Assembly (NCBI RefSeq): GCF_014334135.1
Contig: NZ_CP060497.1
Location: forward strand, 2,976,001 to 3,040,000
Source: Olivibacter sp. SDN3
Lineage (GTDB): Bacteria; Bacteroidota; Bacteroidia; Sphingobacteriales; Sphingobacteriaceae
Direction: 5' to 3'
Length of the DNA: 64,000 bases
Part shown: piece after piece, positions 1 through 10,600 of the stretch
Layout of the letters: each line of letters opens with the position of its first letter
How positions within the stretch are numbered: position 1 is the first letter of the stretch
Program-made: the position numbers and the translations under genes
The notes under the pieces: generated by a model
Database searches by the model: none
What the model was told of the DNA's origin: nothing
What the model saw: only the letters and a program-made list of their open reading frames with translations

Positions 1-915
1 CAAGAAAAAGAAGAATTCAATAGGATAAAAAATGATGTGTATTGCTACGATGCTTTGGCAAACTTTTACGCCGAAAAAGTGCGGGCGGCCTTGCTGGTTT
101 TGCGCTATAAATATTCGAGTGAAGTAGGGGATTTAGACAAAGCACTACCGCACTTGGAAAATAGTATATGGTATTTTAAAAAGCTGACAACACTCACGGA
201 CGACAGCTATTTGTATGCAAATAGCATGCAGACCACGCAAAGAAAAATTCCAATTCGAGGAATAGATGGTAATTACAAAAAATGGGATGAGCTGCTGCCA
301 TTATATGAGCAAGAGCTATCACACTTCAAGAGGCAGATCGATTCACTCAAACATCATCCGGAAGGAACAGGTACCGTTGAGCCGTTAGAGCCCGTTGCCG
401 TAAAGCTGATAGCAGGTAGCAAAGGCTTTTACGCCTTGAGTAAAGACGCAAAGCCATTTGGAAGTGAACATAAATTGGTAGAAGTAGCAACTAGCTTGGC
501 AAAGCTGAAAGGTATCCGGATGGACGCTGACCGACAGCGAAATTTAGGAAGCCAAATTACTTTTGATGTTGATCAACCTGCTCAATTACTTGTGGGTTTC
601 TTTAAGGAAAAGGATGCTGCTTTTGGAAGTGAAAAGGAAAGTGAAAACTTTGCCCCGGCCCCGGAGCTGGAACGCGATGCTAGCGCAAATGATTATGGAC
701 AATCGGATGTGCTTATTGCAAATGCATTGCTTTTGGAGGGATATCCGCCGGTATATATACATGCTTATCGTTTCCCTCCCGGAAAGCATACGCTAACAAT
801 TCCTAAAGGAGAATGCCTGCTTTTAGGTTTTACAGACGCGAAAGAATTTAAAAGTTATGATGCGGAAGTTGGGATCGCAGTCGATGAACGGAATATTGAT
901 TGGTTGTTTGAATAG
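1..915 (+). CDS. C-terminal part of a large secreted protein, function unknown (5' end outside window)
   Basis: The reading frame is open from base 1, so the GTG at 37 is probably internal and this is the C-terminal ~304 residues of a longer protein. The first ~110 residues are helical and end in a charged segment; residues ~120-290 are beta-rich and look like a sugar-binding or accessory beta-sandwich, with a motif VYIHAYRFPPGKH typical of C-terminal domains in large Bacteroidota glycosidase-like proteins (recollection, not checked). It lies 7 bases before a rhamnose-mutarotase-like lipoprotein and in front of a transporter and rhamnosidase, so a role in the same glycan locus is likely. No catalytic motif is visible in this fragment, so I assign no reaction. 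Confidence 0.7.
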   Translation, partial: QEKEEFNRIKNDVYCYDALANFYAEKVRAALLVLRYKYSSEVGDLDKALPHLENSIWYFKKLTTLTDDSYLYANSMQTTQRKIPIRGIDGNYKKWDELLPLYEQELSHFKRQIDSLKHHPEGTGTVEPLEPVAVKLIAGSKGFYALSKDAKPFGSEHKLVEVATSLAKLKGIRMDADRQRNLGSQITFDVDQPAQLLVGFFKEKDAAFGSEKESENFAPAPELERDASANDYGQSDVLIANALLLEGYPPVYIHAYRFPPGKHTLTIPKGECLLLGFTDAKEFKSYDAEVGIAVDERNIDWLFE

Positions 916-922
916 GAAATTT

Positions 923-1618
923 ATGATTAACCTACTGAGAGTTTACATTTTTTTTATGATGTCAATGGTTTTTTCGTGTAATGCTGGAGCGAATTACCAT
1001 AACGCTCACTCCCCGTACTTGGTACAGGTTGTTGCTACAGTGGCTGCTGACGAAATGATCCATCGCTTTTATGAGCTCGCCAAAGAAAGTGGAATTGAAA
1101 AACCTTTACTTTATCAATGGGAAAATCACCATATACTGTACGGCACAAAAGCCGAATCGGAGCGATTCTATAAAAATTGTTTAGAGGCCTATCCGTTGTA
1201 TGATGTGCAGTTGTTAGAAGCGCCGTTTTACACTTTTGATCGAAAACGCTGCCAGGATAAAGAATCTATTGCAGTCAAAGAATATGATCATGTGCTTTTA
1301 TCTGCCAATCTGGTGAAAGATAGTACCCTCCAGCAAGAATACCTAGATTATCATACACAACAATTCGAGCAATGGCCAGAAGTTTCACAAGGGTTTTGTA
1401 AGGCAATGTTTCAGCAGGTGCTTTTATATAGAGCTGGTAGACAATTATTCTTGGTCATCAGTATTCCTAAGGGAGCCGACTTTGAAAGCTTGGATAAGAA
1501 AACGGTGGAAAATAATTCCAGAGGGGAGGAATGGAATAAGCTCATGGCAAAATATCAAGAAGGGCTTCCGGGAACGAGCGAAGGTGAAGTTTGGGTGTTT
1601 TTTAATTTAAATAAATAA
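923..1618 (+). CDS. Lipoprotein with L-rhamnose mutarotase-like (RhaM/DUF718) domain
   Basis: 231 residues from the ATG at 923, chosen because it gives a lipoprotein signal (hydrophobic stretch ending in VFSCN) and follows AGGAAA by a few bases; the longer frame from 857 overlaps the previous gene. The C-terminal ~100 residues match the RhaM pattern: a His before a WPE motif, a hydrophobic strand LYRAGRQLFLVISI, a W-x-x-L-M segment and a terminal EVWVFF strand. RhaM interconverts alpha and beta anomers of L-rhamnose, normally in the cytosol. The N-terminal half may be a second, diverged ferredoxin-like repeat. A secreted, lipid-anchored version fits release of rhamnose by the nearby rhamnosidases at the cell envelope. 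The lipoprotein location is inferred from the signal only. Confidence 0.75.
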   Translation: MINLLRVYIFFMMSMVFSCNAGANYHNAHSPYLVQVVATVAADEMIHRFYELAKESGIEKPLLYQWENHHILYGTKAESERFYKNCLEAYPLYDVQLLEAPFYTFDRKRCQDKESIAVKEYDHVLLSANLVKDSTLQQEYLDYHTQQFEQWPEVSQGFCKAMFQQVLLYRAGRQLFLVISIPKGADFESLDKKTVENNSRGEEWNKLMAKYQEGLPGTSEGEVWVFFNLNK

Positions 1619-1699
1619 TACGATCAGAATAAACCTAATATCAGGTGTGATTTTATGTCATGCATCTCGTATTCGGTCATCTAAAAAGCAAAAACGGAA

Positions 1700-2779
1700 A
1701 TGTTAAAATTAGGAATACTGGGATTAGGAGAAGGTAGAAGTACAATATCTGCTGCGTTGAATAGTTCAAAGATTGAATTGATAAAAATATGTGATCGTAA
1801 TGAAGCTGTTTGTAAGCAACGTGCGGAAGAGTTTGATTTTCATCTCTATGTAACTAATTATCAGGACTTGCTTGATGATCCTGAAATTGATGCCATTGCT
1901 ATCTATACACCAGATAAGCTGCATGCCGAACATGTGAAATCAGCACTGAAGCATGGTAAGCATGTGATCTGTACCAAGCCTTTTATAGATAATCTCGCAC
2001 ATGCGCAAGAATTGTTGGCCTTAAGCGTGTCTAGTGGTAAAAGGGTTTTCGTAGGACAAAGTTCGCGGTTTTTTGAGCCTATGAAAAGGCAGCGAGCCGA
2101 TTTTGAGAATGGGCTGATTGGTGAGCTGATTACCATTGAGGGGTATTATCATGCCGATCACCGCTGGTTTTTAGAGAAACCGTGGTCCCTGGAAAGCAGC
2201 TTTAAATGGCTCTATGGAGGGCTAAGCCACCCTGTGGATTTTGTGCGCTGGTATTTGCCCGATATCGATGAAGTTATGGGTTACGGTATGTTGAGCGCCA
2301 ATGGGCTAAAAGGTGGTTTAAAGCATGAGGATACCATGCATTTCATTTTTAAAGCACGAGATGGCCGGATAGCGCGAGTAAGTGGTGCGTATACTGGCCC
2401 GATCCAACCTGTATTGCGCGATAGCGAAATGAGCTGTATCCTAAGAGGCACTGAGGGATGCAGTCAGGCCGATTACATGGATTTGCGTTACGCGATCACA
2501 ACAAATAACGGTGACGAACAGATCCTCACCTGGGAACATAAACTTAAACATTATTTTCGCTTTGAAGGAAAAAGCCATCATGCCGGTGAATACCAAAATT
2601 ACCTGGAGTATTTTGCTGATTGCCTCGCGGCAGAAACTGTCGCATACCCTGATATGATCGAAGGGATAGGTACAGTAGCACTGCTGCAGGCAATGGATCG
2701 CTCAATAAAAAAAGGGAGGCCGGTGAAGTTAAACGAAATTTGGAGTGAATACGGTTTGGACGAATTAAATATCCGATAA
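1700..2779 (+). CDS. Gfo/Idh/MocA family oxidoreductase
   Basis: 359 residues, no signal peptide, so cytosolic. The N-terminus has the Rossmann dinucleotide-binding motif GILGLGEGRS, followed by the family's strand-helix pattern and a TKP motif near residue 94 in place of the usual EKP (Lys kept). The C-terminal alpha/beta domain contains the H-x-x-D-x-x-R-like segment SHPVDFVRWYLP. Family members oxidise or reduce hydroxyls of sugars, inositols and sugar acids with NAD(P). The gene is followed after 8 bases by a sodium:solute symporter and so is probably co-transcribed with it; the imported sugar or sugar acid is a likely substrate. The exact substrate cannot be read from the sequence. Confidence 0.85.
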   Translation: MLKLGILGLGEGRSTISAALNSSKIELIKICDRNEAVCKQRAEEFDFHLYVTNYQDLLDDPEIDAIAIYTPDKLHAEHVKSALKHGKHVICTKPFIDNLAHAQELLALSVSSGKRVFVGQSSRFFEPMKRQRADFENGLIGELITIEGYYHADHRWFLEKPWSLESSFKWLYGGLSHPVDFVRWYLPDIDEVMGYGMLSANGLKGGLKHEDTMHFIFKARDGRIARVSGAYTGPIQPVLRDSEMSCILRGTEGCSQADYMDLRYAITTNNGDEQILTWEHKLKHYFRFEGKSHHAGEYQNYLEYFADCLAAETVAYPDMIEGIGTVALLQAMDRSIKKGRPVKLNEIWSEYGLDELNIR

Positions 2780-2787
2780 ATTTTTAT

Positions 2788-4368
2788 ATGAGTAATATTG
2801 CAGAGCGGCTTACCCTGCTCGACTATGGAATTATTGGTGCCTACTTAATTTTGCTGATGATTATTGGGCTTAGCTCAAGTCTTTTTAATCGAAATAAAGT
2901 AGACAAACCGCTCTTTTTGGCACATAACTCCTTGGGATGGGCAAGTATCGGCTTCAATATGTGGGCCACTAACGTAGGACCATCGATGTTATTGGCTTTT
3001 GCGAGCATAGGTTACACAACCGGTATTGTAGCAGTTAATTTCGATTGGTATGCCTTCGTTTTTTTACTTCTTTTGGCCCTCGTTTTCGCACCACGTTATC
3101 TAGGTGCTCGGGTTAGTACATTGCCTGAATTTATGGGAAGGCGGTATGGCGATACCACTCGTAATATATTGGCGTGGTACTCATTGGTTAAAATGTTGAT
3201 TTCCTGGCTTACTTTAGGACTTTTTGCCGGAGGCTTTTTAATTAGGCAAGTTTTAGGTATTCCTATGTGGCAATCAGTCACCGTATTAGTTTTTTTTGCT
3301 GCATTTTTTACTTATATGGGAGGACTTAAAACTATCGCCCGAATCAATATTTTTCAGATGCTCTTACTAATAATAGTATCCTGCTTGTTGAGTATACTTG
3401 GTATAGCTAAGGCGGGTGGATTAGCTTCAGTATACCATGCTGTGCCTGCCGATTATTGGAATCTGATACACTCGGCAAGAGATCCACATTACCCATGGTA
3501 CGCGATCTTGTTGGGATATCCTGTTGCCGCTATCGCTTTCTTCTGTACCGATCAGGCCATGGTGCAGTCTGTACTAGGTGCCAGAAGCCTTGAACAGGGT
3601 CAACTTGGGGTTAACTTTATAGCATGGTTAAAAATCCTATCCTTACCGCTATTTATCTTAACCGGAATTCTGTGCTATGTTCTGTATCCTGAACTGGAAG
3701 ACCCCTCCGAGGCTTATATGACCATGGTAACTCATCTCTTTCCCACTGGGCTAAACGGTTTGGTAATTGTAGTCTTGATCGCCGTGCTTGTGGGCACCAT
3801 TGGTTCGTCACTTAATTCCCTGAGTACAGTGTTTACAGTCGATATTTATGTAAAGAAGATAAATCCGCAAGCAAGCAACAGGCAAATGGTAAAGGTGGGC
3901 AGGTATACGATTCTAGCGGGTTGTATATTTGCCGTATTGGCAGCTTTAGCGATTGATGAGATAAAAGGCCTGAACCTATTCGACGTGTTTCAATCGGTAT
4001 TGGGTTTTATTGCACCTCCTTTATCTGTAGTTTTCCTACTAACGGTGTTCTGGAAACGAACCAGCAGAGCTGCGGTTAATTTTGTACTGTCCCTGGGATC
4101 TGTATTAAGTTTAGGTATTGGTGTATTATATCTATGGGTGTTCACGCCCGATAAATTTCCTATTTGGCCACACTACCTGATGCTGTCCTTCTGCATTTTT
4201 GTGTTGTTGATGCTTTTTGCGGTAATTATTTCACTCTTCACGGGGAAAAGAGAACAATTGCCTAATATCCCCTATATCGCTGTTCAACCTACTAATCGCG
4301 TTAGGTGGGTTTGGTCACTGTTGATTATGGTCATGTTTGTATTATACATATTTTTTAACGGACATTGA
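2788..4368 (+). CDS. Sodium:solute symporter (SSS family)
   Basis: 526 residues with about 14 hydrophobic segments along the whole length, beginning at LDYGIIGAYLILLMIIGL and ending with a C-terminal helix after residue ~500. The LeuT-fold SSS signature is visible: a WATNVGPSMLLAF segment in TM2 and GLNGLVIVVLIAVLVGTIGSSLNSLSTVFTVD around residues 315-350, the region that holds the Na2 site in SGLT-type carriers. Such proteins take up sugars or sugar acids with Na+ across the inner membrane. It sits between the Gfo/Idh/MocA gene and a rhamnosidase and is most likely the importer for the released monosaccharide. Substrate unknown. Confidence 0.9.
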   Translation: MSNIAERLTLLDYGIIGAYLILLMIIGLSSSLFNRNKVDKPLFLAHNSLGWASIGFNMWATNVGPSMLLAFASIGYTTGIVAVNFDWYAFVFLLLLALVFAPRYLGARVSTLPEFMGRRYGDTTRNILAWYSLVKMLISWLTLGLFAGGFLIRQVLGIPMWQSVTVLVFFAAFFTYMGGLKTIARINIFQMLLLIIVSCLLSILGIAKAGGLASVYHAVPADYWNLIHSARDPHYPWYAILLGYPVAAIAFFCTDQAMVQSVLGARSLEQGQLGVNFIAWLKILSLPLFILTGILCYVLYPELEDPSEAYMTMVTHLFPTGLNGLVIVVLIAVLVGTIGSSLNSLSTVFTVDIYVKKINPQASNRQMVKVGRYTILAGCIFAVLAALAIDEIKGLNLFDVFQSVLGFIAPPLSVVFLLTVFWKRTSRAAVNFVLSLGSVLSLGIGVLYLWVFTPDKFPIWPHYLMLSFCIFVLLMLFAVIISLFTGKREQLPNIPYIAVQPTNRVRWVWSLLIMVMFVLYIFFNGH

Positions 4369-4468
4369 TTTTATGTTAATATCCTATATAAGATAGTTAA
4401 TATCTTACAGCTTTAAAGAAAGCTTTGCTTCTATTTTTGAGTCACTTTATCTGTTTATAGGAACCATT

Positions 4469-6661
4469 ATGAACTTTTGTCGATCTATAAGAAACTATTT
4501 GCCCGTTGCGCTACTATTTCTAACACATCTTTTTTCAACAGCAGTTGTCGCACAAGGCAGAGCTACTTGGGTTTGGTATCCTGGTGATTTTGAAATCTGG
4601 CTAAGTAACCAAATGCAGAATAAACGTACGGAGAGAGGAACCTTTTTTCCTCCGTTTTGGCGGATGGACAACCCCTATACACTCCTAGACTTCCATAAAG
4701 TTGTTGAAATAGAAGAGGCTGAAGACGTAGACATTTATGCCGAAGGACAATATCATGTAAAATTAGATGGCAAAATGATAGAAGGCTATCCGAAAACCAT
4801 CCACGTGCCTGCAGGGAAACATAAAATTAATTTAAAAGTTTATGCGCAAGACAAGGTGCCTGCTATCTATTTACAGGGGAAAAAGATCGTTTCGGATAGT
4901 TCGTGGTTGGTTACCGATGAAGATAAGGAATGGATTGATGAAACAGGTAAGGCCTCCGATCAGTCAGGTACTACTTGGGTGCAGGCCGGTTCATGGAATT
5001 TTGATAGTCCAGCAGATAGACCTTCTAAATTCCGCTTGGCTACCCGTTCGCAGTGGGCGCTTTCAGAAAAGACAAAAAGCCCGGGTATCTTAGTGGATTT
5101 TGGTAAAGAAACCTTCGGCTTCATAAAGCTCCATGGCTTACAGGGGGCAGGAAAAGTTTCGCTTTACTATGGTGAGTCAGAAGAAGAGGCGCTGGCCATA
5201 GAAACTTGCGAAACATTGGACCGTCTACAGATAGACCTTACACTTAGACAGGATTCTACATTAACTACATCTAAAGCGTTTCGATACGTTTATGTGGTGC
5301 CTGATAAACCCGTAAAGGTGGATTCCATATCGATGTTGTACGAATATCTTCCTTTAGAAGTTCGGGGAAGCTTTCGTTGCTCAGACGATGAACTTAACCG
5401 TATCTGGGAGGTGTCTAAGTATACTATGGAACTAACGAGTCGGGAGTTTTTTATTGACGGCATTAAGCGTGATCGCTGGATCTGGTCGGGCGACGCTTAC
5501 CAAAGCTATCTTATGAATTACTATCTATTCTTCGACTCACCTTCAGTAAGGCGTACCACCTTGGCTCTGCGGGGTAAAGAGCCCGTAAGTAGTCATATTA
5601 ACACGATCATGGACTATACGTTTTATTGGTTTCTAGGTATTTATGATTACTATTTGTACACGGGCGATCAACAATTTATCAAACAGTTTTACCCCAGAAT
5701 GCAAAGCCTGATGGAGTTTTGTTTGCAAAGAAAAAACGAAGATGGCTTCATGGAGGGGTTGGCTGGCGATTGGGTGTTTGTAGATTGGGCAGAAGGTCTA
5801 AGTAAAGCGGGAGAACTAAGTTTCGAGCAATTACTGTTCTGTAGAAGTCTGGAAACAATGGCATTATGTGCAAATCTCGTTGGCGACGGGAAGTCCGCCG
5901 AATATTATAAACAAGAAGCCGATCAATTGAAACAAAAAATATTTACCAACTACTGGAATGAACAAAGGCAAGCCTTCGTTCATAGCCGGATAAATGGCAA
6001 AGCTACCGATCATGTAACTCGTTATACCAATATGTTTGCCATTTTCTTTGACTATTTAAATACCCCACAACAACAAGAGGTAAAGAAAGGTGTACTGCTA
6101 AATCAGGACGTCCCTAAAATTACTACACCCTATATGCGATTTTATGAGCTGGAAGCACTATGTGCACTTAAAGAGCAGCAGTACGTATTAAAGGAAATAA
6201 AAAATTATTGGGGCGGAATGCTAGCTTTGGGCGCTACCTCTTTTTGGGAAGAATATGATCCGCAGAAAGAAGGTGAAGAACATTATGCGATGTATGGTCG
6301 GCCATTTGGCAAAAGCTTATGCCATGCGTGGGGCGCAAGTCCTATTTATCTTTTGGGAAAATATTTTCTAGGTGTAAGGCCTACTTCTCCTGGTTATGAG
6401 ACCTACCTTGTGGAACCTGAGCTCGGTGGTTTGAAATGGATGGAGGGTAAGGTGCCAACACCTGACGGGAGCATCGAAGTTTATTGCAGTAAGCAAGAAA
6501 TCCGTGTACAGGCAGATGAGGGGCGGGGGATTTTAAGAGTCAAAAGTAAAACGAAGCCCACCGGTTTAGATGTGGAAGCTGTTGAAAAAGCAAAGGGCGT
6601 ATATGAGATAACATTATCAGCAGACCGTACATACACGATAAAATACGACGCTGTTGATTAA
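4469..6661 (+). CDS. GH78-like alpha-L-rhamnosidase, secreted
   Basis: 730 residues with an N-terminal signal peptide ending near TAVVAQ. The N-terminal half is beta-sandwich and includes VDFGKETFGFIKL, typical of the domain preceding the GH78 barrel. An (alpha/alpha)6 barrel follows from about residue 300: RGSFRCSDDELNRIWEVS, then FFIDGIKRDRWIWSGDAYQS, which lines up with the D-x-x-x-R-D/E-x-x-x-W-x-G-D segment carrying the general acid in GH78, and ATSFWEEYDP, the usual position of the catalytic base. A C-terminal beta-domain follows. GH78 enzymes release terminal alpha-L-rhamnose by inversion. It ends tail-to-tail with iclR, the stops overlapping by 3-4 bases. Divergence from classical GH78 makes another specificity possible. 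Confidence 0.8.
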   Translation: MNFCRSIRNYLPVALLFLTHLFSTAVVAQGRATWVWYPGDFEIWLSNQMQNKRTERGTFFPPFWRMDNPYTLLDFHKVVEIEEAEDVDIYAEGQYHVKLDGKMIEGYPKTIHVPAGKHKINLKVYAQDKVPAIYLQGKKIVSDSSWLVTDEDKEWIDETGKASDQSGTTWVQAGSWNFDSPADRPSKFRLATRSQWALSEKTKSPGILVDFGKETFGFIKLHGLQGAGKVSLYYGESEEEALAIETCETLDRLQIDLTLRQDSTLTTSKAFRYVYVVPDKPVKVDSISMLYEYLPLEVRGSFRCSDDELNRIWEVSKYTMELTSREFFIDGIKRDRWIWSGDAYQSYLMNYYLFFDSPSVRRTTLALRGKEPVSSHINTIMDYTFYWFLGIYDYYLYTGDQQFIKQFYPRMQSLMEFCLQRKNEDGFMEGLAGDWVFVDWAEGLSKAGELSFEQLLFCRSLETMALCANLVGDGKSAEYYKQEADQLKQKIFTNYWNEQRQAFVHSRINGKATDHVTRYTNMFAIFFDYLNTPQQQEVKKGVLLNQDVPKITTPYMRFYELEALCALKEQQYVLKEIKNYWGGMLALGATSFWEEYDPQKEGEEHYAMYGRPFGKSLCHAWGASPIYLLGKYFLGVRPTSPGYETYLVEPELGGLKWMEGKVPTPDGSIEVYCSKQEIRVQADEGRGILRVKSKTKPTGLDVEAVEKAKGVYEITLSADRTYTIKYDAVD

Positions 6662-7431
6662 GCAAATCCAATCTTCTTTAAGATCTCATGGACAGCGTGT
6701 TCAATCTCTCTCAAAATTCTTTTGTTGTCAACATTGATATCAATGTTGAATTTGGTGAGTTTAGAAACCGTTAAGCAGGCAACAATGCCGGTGTTCGGGT
6801 GTATAATGGGAACAGCGATATCTGTCACTCCCTCAGCAAGGTCGCTTTGCATAATATAATGACCCCGCTGGGAAATATCATGCAACAAAACGTTTAATTC
6901 TTCCCGTCTAGCTTTATCAAAGGTTTGATAAGATTGACTATTACTAAGAAGATTGTCTTTAACTTCGTTAGTCGAATAAGCTAGTAAAACCCTACCAGAA
7001 GCTGTTAAAATCAGCGGGAAAAGACTGCCCTCCTCAATTGATAATGCTATAGGCGCCGGACTTTTCACATGTGTGATAACCATTAATTTACTGCGATATA
7101 TAATACTGAGGTGGCAGGCCTCTTTTATACTGTCTGCCAGCCCTTCCATAGCATTTAGAGCGGCCCTCCGCAGCTCATCTACAATAGAATGATGATGAGA
7201 TAAATAATATAATTTTAATGATAAGCGGTATTTACCAGAAACCTCCTCGCGCAAGATGTATCCGGTGTGCTCTAGGCTTATGAGCATACGATAGATTTCG
7301 TTTTGGCTTCTCCCAATACCTGCAGCAATTTCTGTTTGTGATTGAGGAATCGACTGTGATGATAAATACTCTAAAATAGCTAAACCTTTCTCTAAAGCCG
7401 GCGCTTGGTATTTATTGTCTCTAGACTGCAT
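6658..7431 (-). CDS. IclR family transcriptional regulator
   Basis: 257 residues from the ATG at 7431, preferred over 7479 because a good promoter (see 7450-7480) would start transcription just upstream of it. Residues ~8-70 form the winged helix (ALEKGLAILEYLS, then SQTEIAAGIGRSQNEIYRMLISLEHTGYI); the rest is the IclR GAF-like effector domain (SILASGRVLLAY-type segment, GHYIMQSDLAEGVTDIAVPI). The gene lies between the rhamnosidase group and the divergent susC operon, so it is the obvious candidate for local control. IclR proteins bind small acids or sugars and may repress or activate. Effector and direction of control unknown. Confidence 0.9.
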   Translation of the reverse strand: MQSRDNKYQAPALEKGLAILEYLSSQSIPQSQTEIAAGIGRSQNEIYRMLISLEHTGYILREEVSGKYRLSLKLYYLSHHHSIVDELRRAALNAMEGLADSIKEACHLSIIYRSKLMVITHVKSPAPIALSIEEGSLFPLILTASGRVLLAYSTNEVKDNLLSNSQSYQTFDKARREELNVLLHDISQRGHYIMQSDLAEGVTDIAVPIIHPNTGIVACLTVSKLTKFNIDINVDNKRILREIEHAVHEILKKIGFA

Positions 7432-7449
7432 ATTCTTGGGAATGATTGC

Positions 7450-7480
7450 CAAAATTAAGGTAAAGAAGTGGATATGCAAA
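7450..7480 (-). promoter_or_regulatory. iclR promoter (TTTG-N19-TAATTTTG)
   Basis: Read on the minus strand there is TTTG (7480-7477), a 19-base spacer and TAATTTTG (7457-7450), matching the Bacteroidota consensus TTTG/TAnnTTTG. The expected start lies about 10 bases before the ATG at 7431, which supports that start. Confidence 0.55.
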
Positions 7481-7531
7481 AATGAAACAGATAAAATTTA
7501 CTAAAATACTTTTATATATGAAAATAATATT

Positions 7532-7539
7532 TATATTTG
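7532..7539 (+). promoter_or_regulatory. Possible -7 element upstream of susC
   Basis: TATATTTG matches the TAnnTTTG -7 consensus and lies in the 255-base gap between divergent iclR and susC, with no good TTTG at -33. A missing -33 box would fit an activated promoter. It would give a leader of about 140 bases before the ATG at 7687. Confidence 0.3.
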
Positions 7540-7686
7540 AATATTAAACCAATTATAAAGTTAATCTTTCATTCGATCCTCTAGCCGTATAAAGGAGAAT
7601 TTTTTGTCAATTAATAAGTGTTGGATAGACAGATATTGTTTTGGCACATTAACCTAATAAATAAAAAACTAACCTAATGTCAAATT

Positions 7687-10600
7687 ATGAATACAAATCC
7701 AATGAATTTACGCCAAGTATTTGTGGGGCACAAGTATACTTGGATACTACTATTGCTGCTGGGTAATTTGCTATTGTTCGATAGAGCTTTTGCGCAAAAT
7801 GAACGAGCGATTACTGGAAAAGTAACTGCCATTTCTGGAGAAAGTTTAGCGAGCGTAAGTGTGCGGGTAAAAAGTACGAATACGGTTACGTCTACAGATA
7901 CAGACGGTAACTTTAAGCTGCTTGTTCCCATGGTGGGAGGGATTTTGGAATTTAGTTCTGTTGGTTTTCTTACACGAGAAATTACAATTGGAGACCAAAC
8001 CGTTTTAACAGTTACCTTACAGGAAGATATCAGCGCACTGGATGAGGTGGTGGTAGTGGGCTACGGAACACAGAAAAAGGCAAACCTCACGGGTTCTGTG
8101 GGAGCGGTATCGGGAGAAATCTTAACACAGCGGCCTGCGCCGAATGCGGCAAATTTGCTGCAAGGGCGTGTTACAGGGGTTCAGGTGACGCAACCTTCGG
8201 GCGAGCCAGGGAGGGATAATCCCAACTTTTTAATTAGGGGTAGGAGTACTTTTGGTGGAAGTACGGCACCGTTAGTGCTTATAGATGGTGTTACAGGTTC
8301 GTTCAATAATCTTTCTCCCAATGATATAGAAAATGTAACGGTATTAAAAGACGCGGCATCGGCGGCAATCTACGGTGCCAGAGCAGCAAACGGAGTGGTT
8401 CTGGTTACTACTAAGAAAGGCAGAAGTGGTAAAGCAGTTTTTAATTATCATGCCAATGTGGCACGGCATTCCCCAACCGCACTGCCGGATTTAATTACCA
8501 ACTCTGCGGAATATATGGAGCTGTATAACCAAGCGGCGGCAAGATCGGGAGTAGCATTTCGTTACCCGGAAGGAGAGATAGAGAAATACAGAAATGCAAC
8601 TGATCGTAATCAATATCCAAATTTTGATAACGTCGACTACTATATCAACCCGGCCACGGTAACCAATCATAATCTATCAGTATCAGGAGGGGGAGAACGG
8701 AATACTTTTAATGCCTCGCTAAGTTATCTCGATCAACGGGCAATGATCAAGGGATACAATTTTAAACGCTATAACGGCTTGCTGAACTATACCAATGAAT
8801 TAAGTAAAGCAATCACGGTGGGGACTATAATGAATATGACCTATAAAGACCGACAGGAACCACCCTTTACGGGAGAGAATATGGCGCTTGCCATTTATGC
8901 TGCAGGACCACTTTACGGTCCTTTTTTGCCTGATGGTAGCGGAAGAATTGTTTCTCGGGCCTATCAGCAGGAAGGAAGGAACCGTAACCCTCAGGAGTAC
9001 TATGCTATGGGAGAGCAAAATACCAAAGAATATAATTTAAATGCACAGGCATTTATTGATATAAGACTCTTTAAAGGGTTTACCTGGACATCTAAAGTGG
9101 CAATTAATTATATTGATGAGTATTATAAAATGTATCAGAAGGATTATGACGCTTTTCTTTTTCAGAAAGATCCTTCGACAGATACCTATATAAGAGACAC
9201 CTTTGGACCCGATATCCTAGGGGTAACCGACCAATATTCGAAAGTATTGAATCCTACGGTGTATTCGACGCTGACTTATGATGCACAAATTGAAGATCAT
9301 ACCTTCAGGGTCTTAGCGGGATATGAACAGATTTTCTATAAAAATCAGAACTTAAGGGGGAGAAGGATCAATACTGTTGCTCCCGTCTTAACGGATCTCA
9401 CAGGTTACATGCCCGATGGGGAGTCGCTCTATTTTACACATCCCCGTTTACCCTCATTGGCAGGGCCATCCGAATGGGCCATGCAATCTTTCTTTGGTCG
9501 CCTGAATTACGATTACAAAGGGATTTATCTGCTGGAAGCAAACTTACGATACGATGGTACCTCAAAAGTATCGCCCGCCTATCGCTGGGGGCTATTCCCG
9601 TCAGTTTCGGCAGGATGGTTACTATCGAAAGAAAATTTTCTTGAGAACCAGTCCAATTGGTTGAGTGAGCTAAAGTTCAGGGGGTCTTATGGAACTTTAG
9701 GAAATCAGGATGTTGGAACGTATTTGTATCAGGATAATCTGGTAATCGGCAGTATTTACTATCCTTTTGGGAATGCAGATTTACAACAAGGTGCGGTGAA
9801 CGATGTTTTCCGCGATCAGCGTATACGCTGGGAATCATCTAGGGTACTCGATTTTGGCTTCGACCTAAACGTAAAAAACGGTCTGTTAGGCATTACATTT
9901 GACTGGTTCAGACGTTCGGCATTTAATATTTTGGCGGCTCCTTCCGTTCCGGCGAGCTTAGGAGTTCCTTCACAGACCATCAATAATGGTAAGATGCGTA
10001 GTCAGGGAATAGAACTCGAACTAACTCATCAGCATCGTATCGGTGAAGTATCTTATGGAGCTAACTTCCAGATCTCTACTGCTAGAAACAAAGTGATTGA
10101 TATCCAGATTCCTTTTAGAGGTTCTACCATCCAAGAAATTGGTCTTCCTTACAATGAGCATTTCCTTTACGAATGGGATGGCATTTTTCAGGAAGAAGAT
10201 ATCGGAAATCCGGCAGTGCCAAGACATGAACTGAATCCGAATCCGCGGGCGGGTGATTTAAAGATGAAAGATAAAAATGGTGATGGCGTGGTGAACGCTG
10301 ATGACCGGATTGTAGTAAAAGGTGCTTATCCCGATTATATCTATTCATTTGGCTTTAATGTGGGATATAAAGGTTTTAGTTTACATGCATTTTTTCAGGG
10401 AGTGGAAGGTCTTAAGGCCAGAGTAAATAATTGGGGTGTCGATCCATTTATGCAAGGAACTGCTCCTACCTCGAAATGGAGGGATGCCTGGACGCCGGAG
10501 AATAGGAGTAATACCTTGCCGGCTATTTATATAGCAGGGTATTCTGGCGTTGCAAACTATGGTTCTTCTACTTATTATTTGCAAGATGCCTCTTACCTAC

